In this document: one piece after another, positions 7,902 to 15,274 of the stretch
Layout of the letters: each line of letters starts with the position of its first letter
Numbering within the stretch: the first letter of the stretch is position 1
Assembly (NCBI RefSeq): GCF_016820445.1
Contig: NZ_JADHDT010000001.1
Coordinates: 124,001-188,000, forward strand
From: Sphingomonas beigongshangi
GTDB taxonomy: Bacteria > Pseudomonadota > Alphaproteobacteria > Sphingomonadales > Sphingomonadaceae
Reading direction: 5' to 3'
DNA length: 64,000 nucleotides
Position numbers and translations under genes: made by a program
Notes under the pieces: model-generated
Told to the model about the DNA's origin: nothing
The model's database searches: none
Seen by the model: only the letters and a program-made list of their open reading frames with translations

Positions 7902-8648
7902 ATGAACGCCCCTGCCATTCCTGCCAGCACCCTGATCATTCTGCGCGAGCGCGCCTCTGGACCGCCCGAGATTCTGATGGTGGAGCGGGGGTCAGCCATG
8001 GCATTCGCCGCTGGCGCCATGGTGTTCCCGGGTGGGCGCATCGATCCGGGCGACGTCGCCATGGCGACCGGCCTGGGCCTCGGCAGCGACGGTGCGGCGC
8101 GGATCGCGGCGATCCGGGAAACGCTGGAGGAAGTCGGCCTTGCCATCGGCATCACCCCCAAGCCCGCGCCTGGGATGATCCGTGCCGTTCGGCGGCAGCT
8201 TCACGCCGGCGCCGCCTTCGACCGGCTGCTCGCCGCCGAGGGATTGACCTTGGCGCCGGATCGGCTGACCGCCTTCGCGCGCTGGCTGCCCGACCATCCG
8301 GGCATGCGGATATTCGACACGCTCTTCTTCCTCGCCCAGGCCCCCGCAGATGCGGACGTCGAGGTGGACGGAACGGAGAATGTCCGCCTGTTGTGGATCA
8401 CCGCCGCCGATGCGCTGGCGGCGGCGGACGCGGGTGAGATGACGATCATCTATCCCACGCGCCGCAATCTGGAACGGCTGGCGCAATTCGGCAGCTATGC
8501 CGACGCCTGCGCCCATGCCGCCACCGTTCCCATCCGCACGATCACCCCCTTCGTCGAGACGCGGGGCGGCGTGCCGCACCTGTGCATCCCCGCCGATGCC
8601 GGTTATCCCGTGACGGGGGAACCGATCGACCACGTCCGGCGGCAGTGA
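7902..8648 (+). CDS. NUDIX hydrolase
   Basis: This is a 248-residue NUDIX-fold pyrophosphohydrolase. The Nudix box is recognisable as GGRIDPGD, a short insert, then RETLEEVGLA (REx2EE binds the metal). The segment between box and C-terminus (QLHAGAAFDRLLAAEGLTLAPDRLTAFARWLPD) resembles the long NUDIX proteins of the human NUDT19/RppA-like type, some of which cleave CoA. Its stop overlaps the start of the next gene by one base, so the two are probably translationally coupled. The substrate (nucleotide, CoA or acyl-CoA) cannot be fixed from sequence. Confidence 0.85.
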   Translation: MNAPAIPASTLIILRERASGPPEILMVERGSAMAFAAGAMVFPGGRIDPGDVAMATGLGLGSDGAARIAAIRETLEEVGLAIGITPKPAPGMIRAVRRQLHAGAAFDRLLAAEGLTLAPDRLTAFARWLPDHPGMRIFDTLFFLAQAPADADVEVDGTENVRLLWITAADALAAADAGEMTIIYPTRRNLERLAQFGSYADACAHAATVPIRTITPFVETRGGVPHLCIPADAGYPVTGEPIDHVRRQ

Positions 8649-9379
8649 TGCGCGCGCTGCGCCGCGTGGCCGGCGTTGCGCTCGGCCTGCTCATCGCCGC
8701 CGCGACGGTGCTGGTCGGCTTCGCGCTGCTGCGCGGTCGGCCCCAGGACCTTCCCTGGACGCCCCTCGATCTTGCCGCGCCGATCGGCCTGTCGACGGGG
8801 CGCAAGCTCGCCGCCCTGCGAACCGACCCGGCGCAATGCCGCGCGCTGCTCGGCGCCGCCGGCGTACGATATACCGCCCTGCCGGCACGACGCGACGGTG
8901 CGACCTGCGGCTATGCCGATGCGATCCGCCTCGACCGCGGCGGCGCGATAGGGATAGCGCTGCGGCCGGCCGGACCCGGCATCGCCTGTCCGGTCGCGGC
9001 GGCTCTGGCACTATGGGAATGGAACGTCGTGCAACCCGCCGCGCAGGCGCGGTTTGGCATGCCGATCGCGTCGATCGATCATTTCGGCAGCTATGCGTGC
9101 CGCCGCCTCTACGGCCGCGAGAGCGGTGCCTGGAGCGAACACGCCCGCGCCAACGCGATCGACATCGCGGGCTTTCGACTTGCCGACGGCCGGCGGATCA
9201 CCGTCGCGCGCGACTGGCAGGGGTCCGATGCCAGCGCCGCCTTCCTCCACGACGTGCGCGATGGCGCCTGCAGCCTCTACGCCACGGTGCTTTCGCCCGA
9301 CTATAACGCCGCGCATCGCGACCATCTTCACCTCGACCAGGCCGATCGCGGCCCGCTCGGCTGGCGTGCCTGCCGCTGA
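8648..9379 (+). CDS. extensin-like family protein, probable periplasmic LAS-type metallopeptidase
   Basis: This 243-residue protein has an N-terminal signal anchor (about 8-27) and an extensin-like C-terminal domain (PF06904). The segment WSEHARANAIDIAGF and the later AHRDHLHLD give a His-x(6)-Asp plus HxH arrangement, the zinc site of LAS peptidases (M15/VanX-like) that act on peptidoglycan peptides. Four Cys residues around Cys72, Cys86, Cys115 and Cys155 may form disulfides. I choose the ATG that overlaps the preceding stop; an upstream in-frame ATG lies deep in the NUDIX gene. Peptidoglycan cleavage is inference from the motif. Confidence 0.82.
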   Translation: MRALRRVAGVALGLLIAAATVLVGFALLRGRPQDLPWTPLDLAAPIGLSTGRKLAALRTDPAQCRALLGAAGVRYTALPARRDGATCGYADAIRLDRGGAIGIALRPAGPGIACPVAAALALWEWNVVQPAAQARFGMPIASIDHFGSYACRRLYGRESGAWSEHARANAIDIAGFRLADGRRITVARDWQGSDASAAFLHDVRDGACSLYATVLSPDYNAAHRDHLHLDQADRGPLGWRACR

Positions 9380-9416
9380 CCGTCGCCACCCCCCGATGGC
9401 GCCGGTTCTAGGCTGC

Positions 9417-9554
9417 GATCCGGCAAGGTTGGATCGGCGTGGAACCGGCCCTCGCCCCCCACCCGGCCAGCCCAATCAGCGTGTCCTGGATGGGCGGCCG
9501 GGTGGGGGTGAGGGCCGGTTCCGCCCCACGCATGTGGATCAAACTCCGAGCGCT
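9417..9554. repeat. bipartite palindromic repeat, long copy with 28-bp arms
   Basis: This fills the gap between two convergent genes (ends at 9379 and 9554). It opens with GATCCGGCAAGGTTGGATC (9417-9435) and closes with TCAAACTCCGAGCGCT (9539-9554), matching the copy at 2815-2874. Its centre is a long palindrome whose arms 9441-9468 and 9496-9522 are complementary apart from a one-base bulge and a G-T pair, extended inward by GCCCA/TGGGC. It is a REP- or MITE-like element of unknown mobility. Confidence 0.75.
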
Positions 9555-10111
9555 CAGTGCGACAGCGTCGCGGAGCCCGTATCCACCTTCTCCACCCACT
9601 TCGGATAGAAGACCGGCTGTCGGTTGGACCAGCCGGATGCCGTCGCCGCGGCCTCGCTGATCGACTGCAGCAGCTTCCGGCGCACCTCCGGGTGTAGATG
9701 CGGCAGCGCCGCGGCACCGCAGAACGCGCTGGGCAGCCACGGCCGCACTTGCGCGCCGATCAGCCGCTCGTACAGGAAGCGGAAGGCGGAGAAGCTGGTC
9801 AGCCGCCCCTGCCCCAGGTCGAACGCGGCGAGCGTCGTCACGGGGGTGAGGAAAGGCTCGATCTGCGACAAATCGGCGTCGTCCGGCACGCGCTGCCGGA
9901 TTTCCGGCAAGGCGCGATACAGCCGTGCCTGCGCGCGGATGCTCGCCGCCTCGACCACGTCGCGCGACCAGCGCGCCATGGCGTCGTCGCGGTCCAGGCC
10001 GATATCGAGGCTGCGACGGATGTAGCGCTGCGTCGATGCGGCGAACCCTGCGAATTCCTTCATTTCGGCCAGCGTCATCGCGCCCTCGGCCGGCTTCTTG
10101 GCTGCACCCAT
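9554..10111 (-). CDS. hypothetical protein
   Basis: This is a 185-residue soluble protein that I do not recognise. It is mostly predicted helical (MTLAEMKEFAGFAASTQR; MARWSRDVVEAASIRAQARLY; RKLLQSISEAAATAS), without signal peptide, membrane helix or known catalytic motif. A conserved-looking core is LTPVTTLAAFDLGQGRLTSFSAFRFLYERLIG. Codon use looks like its neighbours, and it is monocistronic. An alternative start is the second ATG (MTLAEMKEF), 11 codons in. The 235 bases between this start and the next gene hold nothing I can name. Confidence 0.6.
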   Translation of the reverse strand: MGAAKKPAEGAMTLAEMKEFAGFAASTQRYIRRSLDIGLDRDDAMARWSRDVVEAASIRAQARLYRALPEIRQRVPDDADLSQIEPFLTPVTTLAAFDLGQGRLTSFSAFRFLYERLIGAQVRPWLPSAFCGAAALPHLHPEVRRKLLQSISEAAATASGWSNRQPVFYPKWVEKVDTGSATLSH

Positions 10112-10346
10112 TGTGTCACCCCGCCCGTTCGTGTCGTCGGATAGGGATCATGCGCCAAGATGGTTAACCAATGCCTGAACGACGCCCGCCCGACGTCATA
10201 AAAGCATCACGAAAACTGCTGCGCCGCAACAAACAATGCGACGAGCCGAGTTTCGACTCGCCGCAAATGCAATCACATGCGTCATTGACGCAACAAAAGG
10301 TCAGCCTGCGGACTAGTCCGGTGCCCGGCGCCGCGTGATGACCACG

Positions 10347-10640
10347 TCAGGCCTGGCCGCTGCGCGCCTTCTCGGCTTCCTCGTCATAGCCGGACGAAGG
10401 CGCCGGTCCGTGATTGTGGATCGGCTGCGTGGAGGCGGGCGGATCGCTGGCGTCCATCGATTCATCCAGTCCCGCATCGAGCCGCGCATCGCGGTTCTCG
10501 GGGTCCTTCTCGAGCCGCTTCGCGATGGACTCGTCCTGCCCCGCATCCTGGCGCGGGTCGCGCCCCTGGTCCTCGGGCTCCGGCGGCGCGACGGCCAGGC
10601 TGTCCAGCGCCCGCTGATCCATTGTGTCTTCGTTACCCAT
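10347..10640 (-). CDS. small acidic, probably disordered stress protein
   Basis: This is a 97-residue, strongly hydrophilic protein rich in Asp, Glu, Ser, Pro and Ala (for example DARLDAGLDESMDASDPP) without domain features. The start MGNEDTMDQRALDS is set by a strong ribosome binding site, GAGGAGGG, 4 nt upstream; the longer open frame runs over the neighbour's 3' end. An exact EcfG-type promoter lies 32 bases upstream of the ATG, so general-stress induction is likely. Function unknown. Confidence 0.7.
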   Translation of the reverse strand: MGNEDTMDQRALDSLAVAPPEPEDQGRDPRQDAGQDESIAKRLEKDPENRDARLDAGLDESMDASDPPASTQPIHNHGPAPSSGYDEEAEKARSGQA

Positions 10641-10671
10641 CGCACCCTCCTCGAAATGACGTTGCGCATGA

Positions 10672-10697
10672 AACGACGGCCTGTCGGCTAACGTTCC
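10672..10697 (-). promoter_or_regulatory. EcfG-type general stress promoter
   Basis: Read leftward the site is GGAAC (10693-10697), 17 bases, then CGTT (10672-10675). This matches the consensus for the alphaproteobacterial general stress sigma factor, GGAAC-N16/17-CGTT. It is placed correctly for the gene starting at 10640. Confidence 0.65.
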
Positions 10698-10738
10698 GTC
10701 GCGATCGGGGTCGGGCGATATGGTCCGGACATGCAAAA

Positions 10739-10763
10739 GGCCCGGCGGGTTCGCCGCCGGGCC
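10739..10763 (-). terminator. intrinsic terminator of the Bax-inhibitor gene
   Basis: GGCCCGGCGG (10739-10748) pairs with CCGCCGGGCC (10754-10763) around a 5-base loop. Read leftward it is followed by TTTT and lies 44 bases past the stop of the gene at 10807. Confidence 0.8.
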
Positions 10764-10806
10764 CTTCGTCGATCGGGTCCCGGGGGACCGACCGCTTGTG
10801 CCGGGA

Positions 10807-11547
10807 TCAGTTGCGCTGCGAACCGAACAGCCGCAGCACGAACAGGAACATGTTGATGAAGTCGAGGTACAGCGACAGCGCCGACAGCACCACGACTTTA
10901 CCGACCATGTCCGTGCCGGCGACCTGGAAATACAGGCTCTTGGTGCGCTGCGTGTCATAGGCGGTAAGGCCGGCGAACAGCAGCACGCCGATGAAGCTGA
11001 TCACCAGGTTCAGCGGCCCCGACTGCAGGAACAGGTTGATCAGGCTGGCGACGATCAGACCGACGAGGCCGATGATCAGGAAGGTGCCGAAGGCCGACAG
11101 ATCCTTCTTGGTCGTATAGCCGTACAGGCTGAGGCCGGCGAAGCCCGCCGCGGTGGCGAAGAAGGCACCCGCGATCGAGGTGCCGCTATAGACGAGGAAG
11201 ATCGTCGACAGCGACAGGCCCATCAGCGTCGCGAAGGCCCAGAACAGTGCCTTCAGCGTGCCGGTCGAAAAGCGCCCCTGACCGAAGCTCATCGCGAACA
11301 CGACGCCCAGCGGCGCCAGCATCAGGATCATGCGCAGCGCGCCGTTCGAGAAGACCGCCGCGGCGGCACCCGACATCGCGAAGGCGAGCGCGACGATGCC
11401 CGTCAGCAGCACGCCCGAGGCCATGTAATTGTAGACCGACAGCATGTACGAGCGCAGACCCGCGTCATAGGCGCCGCTGCGCGCGGTGCCGGCGCGCGGG
11501 GCACCGAACGGCGCGGCGCTCTGCCGGGGGTCGGACCAGTTTGCCAT
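10807..11547 (-). CDS. Bax inhibitor-1/YccA family membrane protein
   Basis: This 246-residue integral membrane protein has about seven hydrophobic helices and the BI-1 family pattern: YNYMASGVLLTGIVAL near the N-terminus, MLAPLGVVFAMSFG in the middle, and YDTQRTKSLY (the conserved loop Asp) before the last helix, ending ALSLYLDFINMFLFVLRLFGSQRN. Bacterial members conduct calcium or protons (BsYetJ) or modulate FtsH (YccA). The start MANWSDPRQ is preceded by AAGGAG; a longer frame adds 24 residues that overlap the promoter. The gene is monocistronic. Confidence 0.92.
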   Translation of the reverse strand: MANWSDPRQSAAPFGAPRAGTARSGAYDAGLRSYMLSVYNYMASGVLLTGIVALAFAMSGAAAAVFSNGALRMILMLAPLGVVFAMSFGQGRFSTGTLKALFWAFATLMGLSLSTIFLVYSGTSIAGAFFATAAGFAGLSLYGYTTKKDLSAFGTFLIIGLVGLIVASLINLFLQSGPLNLVISFIGVLLFAGLTAYDTQRTKSLYFQVAGTDMVGKVVVLSALSLYLDFINMFLFVLRLFGSQRN

Positions 11548-11590
11548 GGTATCCAGAACTCCTTTGTCCGGCCGAATGCCGGATGGACGA

Positions 11591-11619
11591 AATATCGGCC
11601 CGCGGCGAACGCTTTTCAA
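11591..11619 (-). promoter_or_regulatory. sigma-70-type promoter of the Bax-inhibitor gene
   Basis: Read leftward, TTGAAA (11614-11619) is followed after exactly 17 bases by GATATT (11591-11596), 44 bases before the ATG. Both boxes match the housekeeping consensus at four or more of six positions. Confidence 0.5.
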
Positions 11620-11729
11620 GCGAAACCGGGCCTCGTTTCGACGATGTGCAACACAACGTTACAGACAGGCTTCGGGGTCCGTACGCCGCCCCCGAAGCGC
11701 GCGCGATCGCCGCGTTGCGTCCGTGGCGT

Positions 11730-13505
11730 TCAGCGTTCGCCGAACAGCTCGCGCTGCGCCTTCTCCAGTTCGTCGACGTAGCGCCGCCGGACATGCGCCT
11801 CCGTCAGCAGGCCGAGCACATGTCCGTCGCGGTCGATCACCGCCAGTTCGTCGCGCTGCGCCGCGTCGAACTGCCGCATAACTGCCGCGATGTCGAGATC
11901 GGGGGGCAGCGCCATGTCGGCCGCGCCCGCCAGCGTCGCGACAGGCTCGGCGGCATCGAGGCCTTCCGTATGCGCGGCGATCGGACTGACGATCCCGGCG
12001 TAGCGATCGACGGCGTCGGTCAGGACGACGCGGCTCGTCGACCCCAGCGGGAAGCGGCGGCGGAATTCGGCGATGCTCGTGTCGCCTGGCACGATATTGG
12101 GCTGGCGCCGCATCATCCGCCCGGCCGTCAGCGTCTTGACCCAGCCGACGTCGCGCGCGCTGCGGATCGTCTCGCCGCGCAGATGGAGGCGCCACGTCGA
12201 GAAGGAATAGCCGAACAGCTGGCGCACGATCGTCGACGAGACGAGGCTGGCGGCCAACACCGCGCCGGTCAGGCTGAAATTGCCGGTGGCGGACAATACC
12301 AGCATCGTCATCGTGAAGGGCGCGCCGACCACCGCCACTGCCAGCGCCGCCATGCCGACCATCGCCGCATTGCCGGCGTTGAGGATGGACTGGCCCGCGA
12401 CCCAGCCCAGCAGGCCGGCATAGAGATGCCCCACCAAGGTGCCGAGGAACAGCGACGCGAAGAACAGCCCGCCGCGAAAGCCGAAGCCGAGCGACACGAT
12501 CGACGCCAGCGCCTTGGCGAGCAGGATGCCGGCGACGAAGGCGATCGGCACGCTCGCCATGATGTCGATGTGCAGCGCGCTGTGTCCGGCGGAGAGCACC
12601 TGCGGCGACAGCGCGGCGAGCCCCGCCATCAGCGCGCCGCCCACGATGGGCCGCGACCAGCCCGGAAGATGCGCGCGCGTCCGCGCCTCCATCAGCGCGA
12701 CGCCGCGCATGATGGCGATCCCGATCAGCGCGCACGTCACGCCGAGCCCGCCGTAGAGCAGATAGCCGAACGTGTGGATTTCCGGGCCGCGCTGGACGTT
12801 GACGATATAGGGGACGACACCCAGTCGTCGTGCGGTCTGCGCGCCCGCCAGCGCGGCGGCGACGACGGGCGCGATTGCCGCCGGCGTATAGGCGCCGATC
12901 ACGACCTCGAACGCGTAGAAGGCGCCCGCGATCGGCGCGCCGAAGGCCGCCGCGATCGCCGCGCCCGATCCGGCGCCGACCAACGTCCGCACGTCGCCCC
13001 GGCGCAGCTTGAGCCAATGGCCGGCGAGGGACGCGAGCAGCCCGCCCGCCTGCGCATAGGCCGCCTCCAGTCCCACCGAGGCGCCGAAGCCGTTCGAAAG
13101 GATCGTCTGGCCCGACACGACCGCACTGTCGGCGGCGGACATGCGGCCGCCGTGCAGCGCATTCGCCTCCACCGCATCGACCAGCGAGCGTCGTCGCGCC
13201 CGCACCAGCCGGTTGAACAGGACCAGCACCGCGCCGCCGATCGGCAGCATCAGCAGCTGCGGCCAGTGCAACGGCGGCGCTCCGCTCAGCCGGACGTTCT
13301 CGGGCAGATCGAACAGAAGATGCTGCACGGTGCGCGCAAGCGCGCCCTGCATCACCGTCAGCCCGCCGGCGCCCATGCCGACCAGGATGGCGAGCGCGAC
13401 GAACAGGATCTCGACCGACCGAACCTGTCCGCCAAGCCACCGCAGCCAGGCAGGCCCGCGCAGACGCCGCCGCGCCTTCGCGATGATGGGAAGCATGGGC
13501 GTCAT
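11730..13505 (-). CDS. ClC-family chloride channel/antiporter with C-terminal CBS pair
   Basis: This 591-residue inner-membrane protein combines a ClC transport domain (about 20-430) with two CBS domains (about 440-590), which bind adenine nucleotides in relatives. The segment GASVGLEAAYAQAGG corresponds to the GREGP motif and keeps the gating Glu, but Arg, Gly and Pro are replaced. GSGAAIAAAFGAPIAGAFYAFE is the conserved selectivity-helix region. RGGLFFASLFLG replaces the usual GGxFxP. Whether it is a channel or a Cl-/H+ exchanger cannot be decided here. The gene is monocistronic. Confidence 0.9.
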   Translation of the reverse strand: MTPMLPIIAKARRRLRGPAWLRWLGGQVRSVEILFVALAILVGMGAGGLTVMQGALARTVQHLLFDLPENVRLSGAPPLHWPQLLMLPIGGAVLVLFNRLVRARRRSLVDAVEANALHGGRMSAADSAVVSGQTILSNGFGASVGLEAAYAQAGGLLASLAGHWLKLRRGDVRTLVGAGSGAAIAAAFGAPIAGAFYAFEVVIGAYTPAAIAPVVAAALAGAQTARRLGVVPYIVNVQRGPEIHTFGYLLYGGLGVTCALIGIAIMRGVALMEARTRAHLPGWSRPIVGGALMAGLAALSPQVLSAGHSALHIDIMASVPIAFVAGILLAKALASIVSLGFGFRGGLFFASLFLGTLVGHLYAGLLGWVAGQSILNAGNAAMVGMAALAVAVVGAPFTMTMLVLSATGNFSLTGAVLAASLVSSTIVRQLFGYSFSTWRLHLRGETIRSARDVGWVKTLTAGRMMRRQPNIVPGDTSIAEFRRRFPLGSTSRVVLTDAVDRYAGIVSPIAAHTEGLDAAEPVATLAGAADMALPPDLDIAAVMRQFDAAQRDELAVIDRDGHVLGLLTEAHVRRRYVDELEKAQRELFGER

Positions 13506-13557
13506 GCCCTATCCCTGCCTCCGATGCGGCGACTTGTCACCCGCTTCGCGGATCGCC

Positions 13558-13947
13558 TCAATGTCTGTTGAAATAGCCGGGCGGACCGCATCGGCGGAAC
13601 GACGTGGCGCTTTCACCCTTGATCAGGACGAAGCGCGTCGCGTTTTGACGGCGCAGTCCGAACGTCGCGGTGTTGGCTTTCGCCGGGCTGCCATCGCCCG
13701 CTGCGCGGCAGGTTTCCGCGATCGTCAGCGTCCCCGCCGACCGCCTGGTGACGGTGTCGGTGCATTTGCTGGCATGGGCATAGGAAAAGCTGCGACCATC
13801 GAAGCTCATCGTCGTGGCATTGGGCTGGTTGTCGCACGCCAGGCCGATCGCACCATAGTCGCCGGGCCTCAGGGGTATGCTGGCGGCCGCCGCGCCGCTC
13901 GCGAGGGACAGGGCCAGCACGGTCGGCGCGATCGAATCCAAACGCAT
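13558..13947 (-). CDS. small secreted protein of unknown function
   Basis: This is a 129-residue protein with signal peptide MRLDSIAPTVLALSLASGAAAA and a short, Cys-containing mature part. It contains LRPGDYGAIGLACDNQPNATTMSFDGRSFSYAHASKC and ends RRCGPPGYFNRH. Four Cys residues in the mature protein suggest disulfides. I start at the second in-frame ATG because it directly begins the signal peptide and has AGGAG 9 nt upstream. It is separated from the ClC gene by 52 bases. No family recognised. Confidence 0.65.
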   Translation of the reverse strand: MRLDSIAPTVLALSLASGAAAASIPLRPGDYGAIGLACDNQPNATTMSFDGRSFSYAHASKCTDTVTRRSAGTLTIAETCRAAGDGSPAKANTATFGLRRQNATRFVLIKGESATSFRRCGPPGYFNRH

Positions 13948-14082
13948 TCCACACACTCCTCGTCGGGCGGGGGCAAGCACCCTCAACCCACGACCGTGCC
14001 AAAGGTCCCCTGCCGCCCGCCGATCTTCCCTTATCGTCGATTGCCGGACCGGCTATGCCGTTGCGGATCATAGGAGCGCCCG

Positions 14083-14631
14083 ATGCCTCGCCTGTTCGTC
14101 GCCCTGCGCCCACCACCTGCCATCCGCGCGGCGTTGCTCGAACGCGGCGGCGGGGTTCCCGGCGCGCGTTGGCAGGATGACGAGCAGCTCCACCTCACGC
14201 TCCGCTTCGTCGGCGATGTCGATCGTCCGGTGGCGGAGGACGTCGCCGCCGCGCTCGGCGCGGTGCACGCACCCGCGCCCCGGCTGACGCTCGCCGGGGT
14301 CGGACGGTTCGCGCATCGCGGCCGGACCGAGGCCCTTTGGGCCGGTGTGGCGCCGTCCGACGCGCTGCGCCATCTCCAGCGCAAGGTCGAGCAGGCATGC
14401 GTCCGTGCCGGTCTCCCGCCGGAATCGCGCGCCTTCCTGCCGCATGTCACGCTCGCGCGCTTCTCGCGCAGTGCGGGCCTTGCGCCGGAGATCGAAGGGT
14501 GGCTGGCGGTGCACGCCGGACTGACGTCTCCCGCGTTCGAGCCCGGTCATATCATCCTGTACGAAAGCCGGCTGGGCGGGAGCGGCGCCAGCTATTCCCC
14601 GGTGCTGCGCTGGCCGCTCGCCGCGGGGTGA
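14083..14631 (+). CDS. thpR: RNA 2',3'-cyclic phosphodiesterase
   Basis: This 182-residue member of the 2H phosphoesterase superfamily opens RNA 2',3'-cyclic phosphates to 2'-phosphates; it was historically described as 2'-5' RNA ligase LigT. The two catalytic HxTx motifs are HLTLRFVGDV (about residues 37-46) and HVTLARFS (about residue 124), the correct spacing for the family. The start MPRLFVALRPP is standard, and the length is normal. It is followed after 83 bases by sodC on the same strand. Confidence 0.93.
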   Translation: MPRLFVALRPPPAIRAALLERGGGVPGARWQDDEQLHLTLRFVGDVDRPVAEDVAAALGAVHAPAPRLTLAGVGRFAHRGRTEALWAGVAPSDALRHLQRKVEQACVRAGLPPESRAFLPHVTLARFSRSAGLAPEIEGWLAVHAGLTSPAFEPGHIILYESRLGGSGASYSPVLRWPLAAG

Positions 14632-14658
14632 GCGCGACTCGTCACGCCCTTGCCACGC

Positions 14659-14683
14659 GGAACCCTGAAGGTCATGACGGGTT
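14659..14683 (+). promoter_or_regulatory. possible EcfG-like promoter of sodC
   Basis: GGAAC (14659-14663), 16 bases, then GGTT (14680-14683) differs from the EcfG consensus by one base in the second box. It ends 31 bases before the sodC start. Confidence 0.3.
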
Positions 14684-14714
14684 CGTAAGGACGGCTTCGT
14701 CCCGGGAGATTTCC

Positions 14715-15248
14715 ATGCGCGCGCTCATCCTTGCCGGCTTGTCCGCCCTCGCCCTGTCCGCCTGCAATCAGGAACCCAAGGTGCACACGGGCGATGCCGT
14801 CGCCGGCGGTGCACGGGCGGTGGCCATGCTGCGCACCGCGGCGGGCGTCGACGCGGGGCGTGCGACCGCAACGGAGGTCGCGGGCGGCATCCGCTACACG
14901 CTCGACGTCAAGGGGTTGCCTGCCGGGACCCATGGCGCGCACGTGCATACCGTCGGCCGCTGCGACGCGCCCGACTTCACCACCGCGGGTGGCCACTGGA
15001 ACCCGACGATGGCCAAGCACGGGACGATGAACCCCCAGGGGCCGCATGAAGGCGACCTGCCCAATCTCGTCGTCGGCAGCGACGGTCGCGGCACATTGGG
15101 GGTGACGGTTCCCGGCCAGACCATGGCCGGCCTGCTCGACGCCGACGGCGCCGCCATCGTCGTGCATGCGGGGCCGGACGACCTGACGACCGATCCGTCG
15201 GGCAACAGCGGCGGCCGGATCGCCTGCGGCGTATTCGCCGCCGCCTGA
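14715..15248 (+). CDS. sodC: Cu/Zn superoxide dismutase, lipoprotein
   Basis: This 177-residue protein converts superoxide to peroxide in the periplasm. The N-terminus MRALILAGLSALALSAC is a lipoprotein signal with the modified Cys17, so it is membrane-tethered rather than free. The metal ligands appear in order: HVH in GAHVHTVGRC, the bridging His in GGHWNP, HG and HEGDLPNL, then VVHAGPDDLTTDPSGNSGGRIACGV, with Cys residues for the family disulfide. The upstream frame extends to 14337 but is the shadow of thpR; GGGAG precedes this ATG. A stress-type promoter is possible upstream. Confidence 0.93.
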   Translation: MRALILAGLSALALSACNQEPKVHTGDAVAGGARAVAMLRTAAGVDAGRATATEVAGGIRYTLDVKGLPAGTHGAHVHTVGRCDAPDFTTAGGHWNPTMAKHGTMNPQGPHEGDLPNLVVGSDGRGTLGVTVPGQTMAGLLDADGAAIVVHAGPDDLTTDPSGNSGGRIACGVFAAA

Positions 15249-15274
15249 TCACCTGCGGCGCCTTGGCCGCCTGA

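Noticed and set aside
11247..13571. 774-residue rightward frame opposite the ClC gene
   Set aside because: Antisense shadow without domain features; the ClC and CBS domains are on the minus strand.
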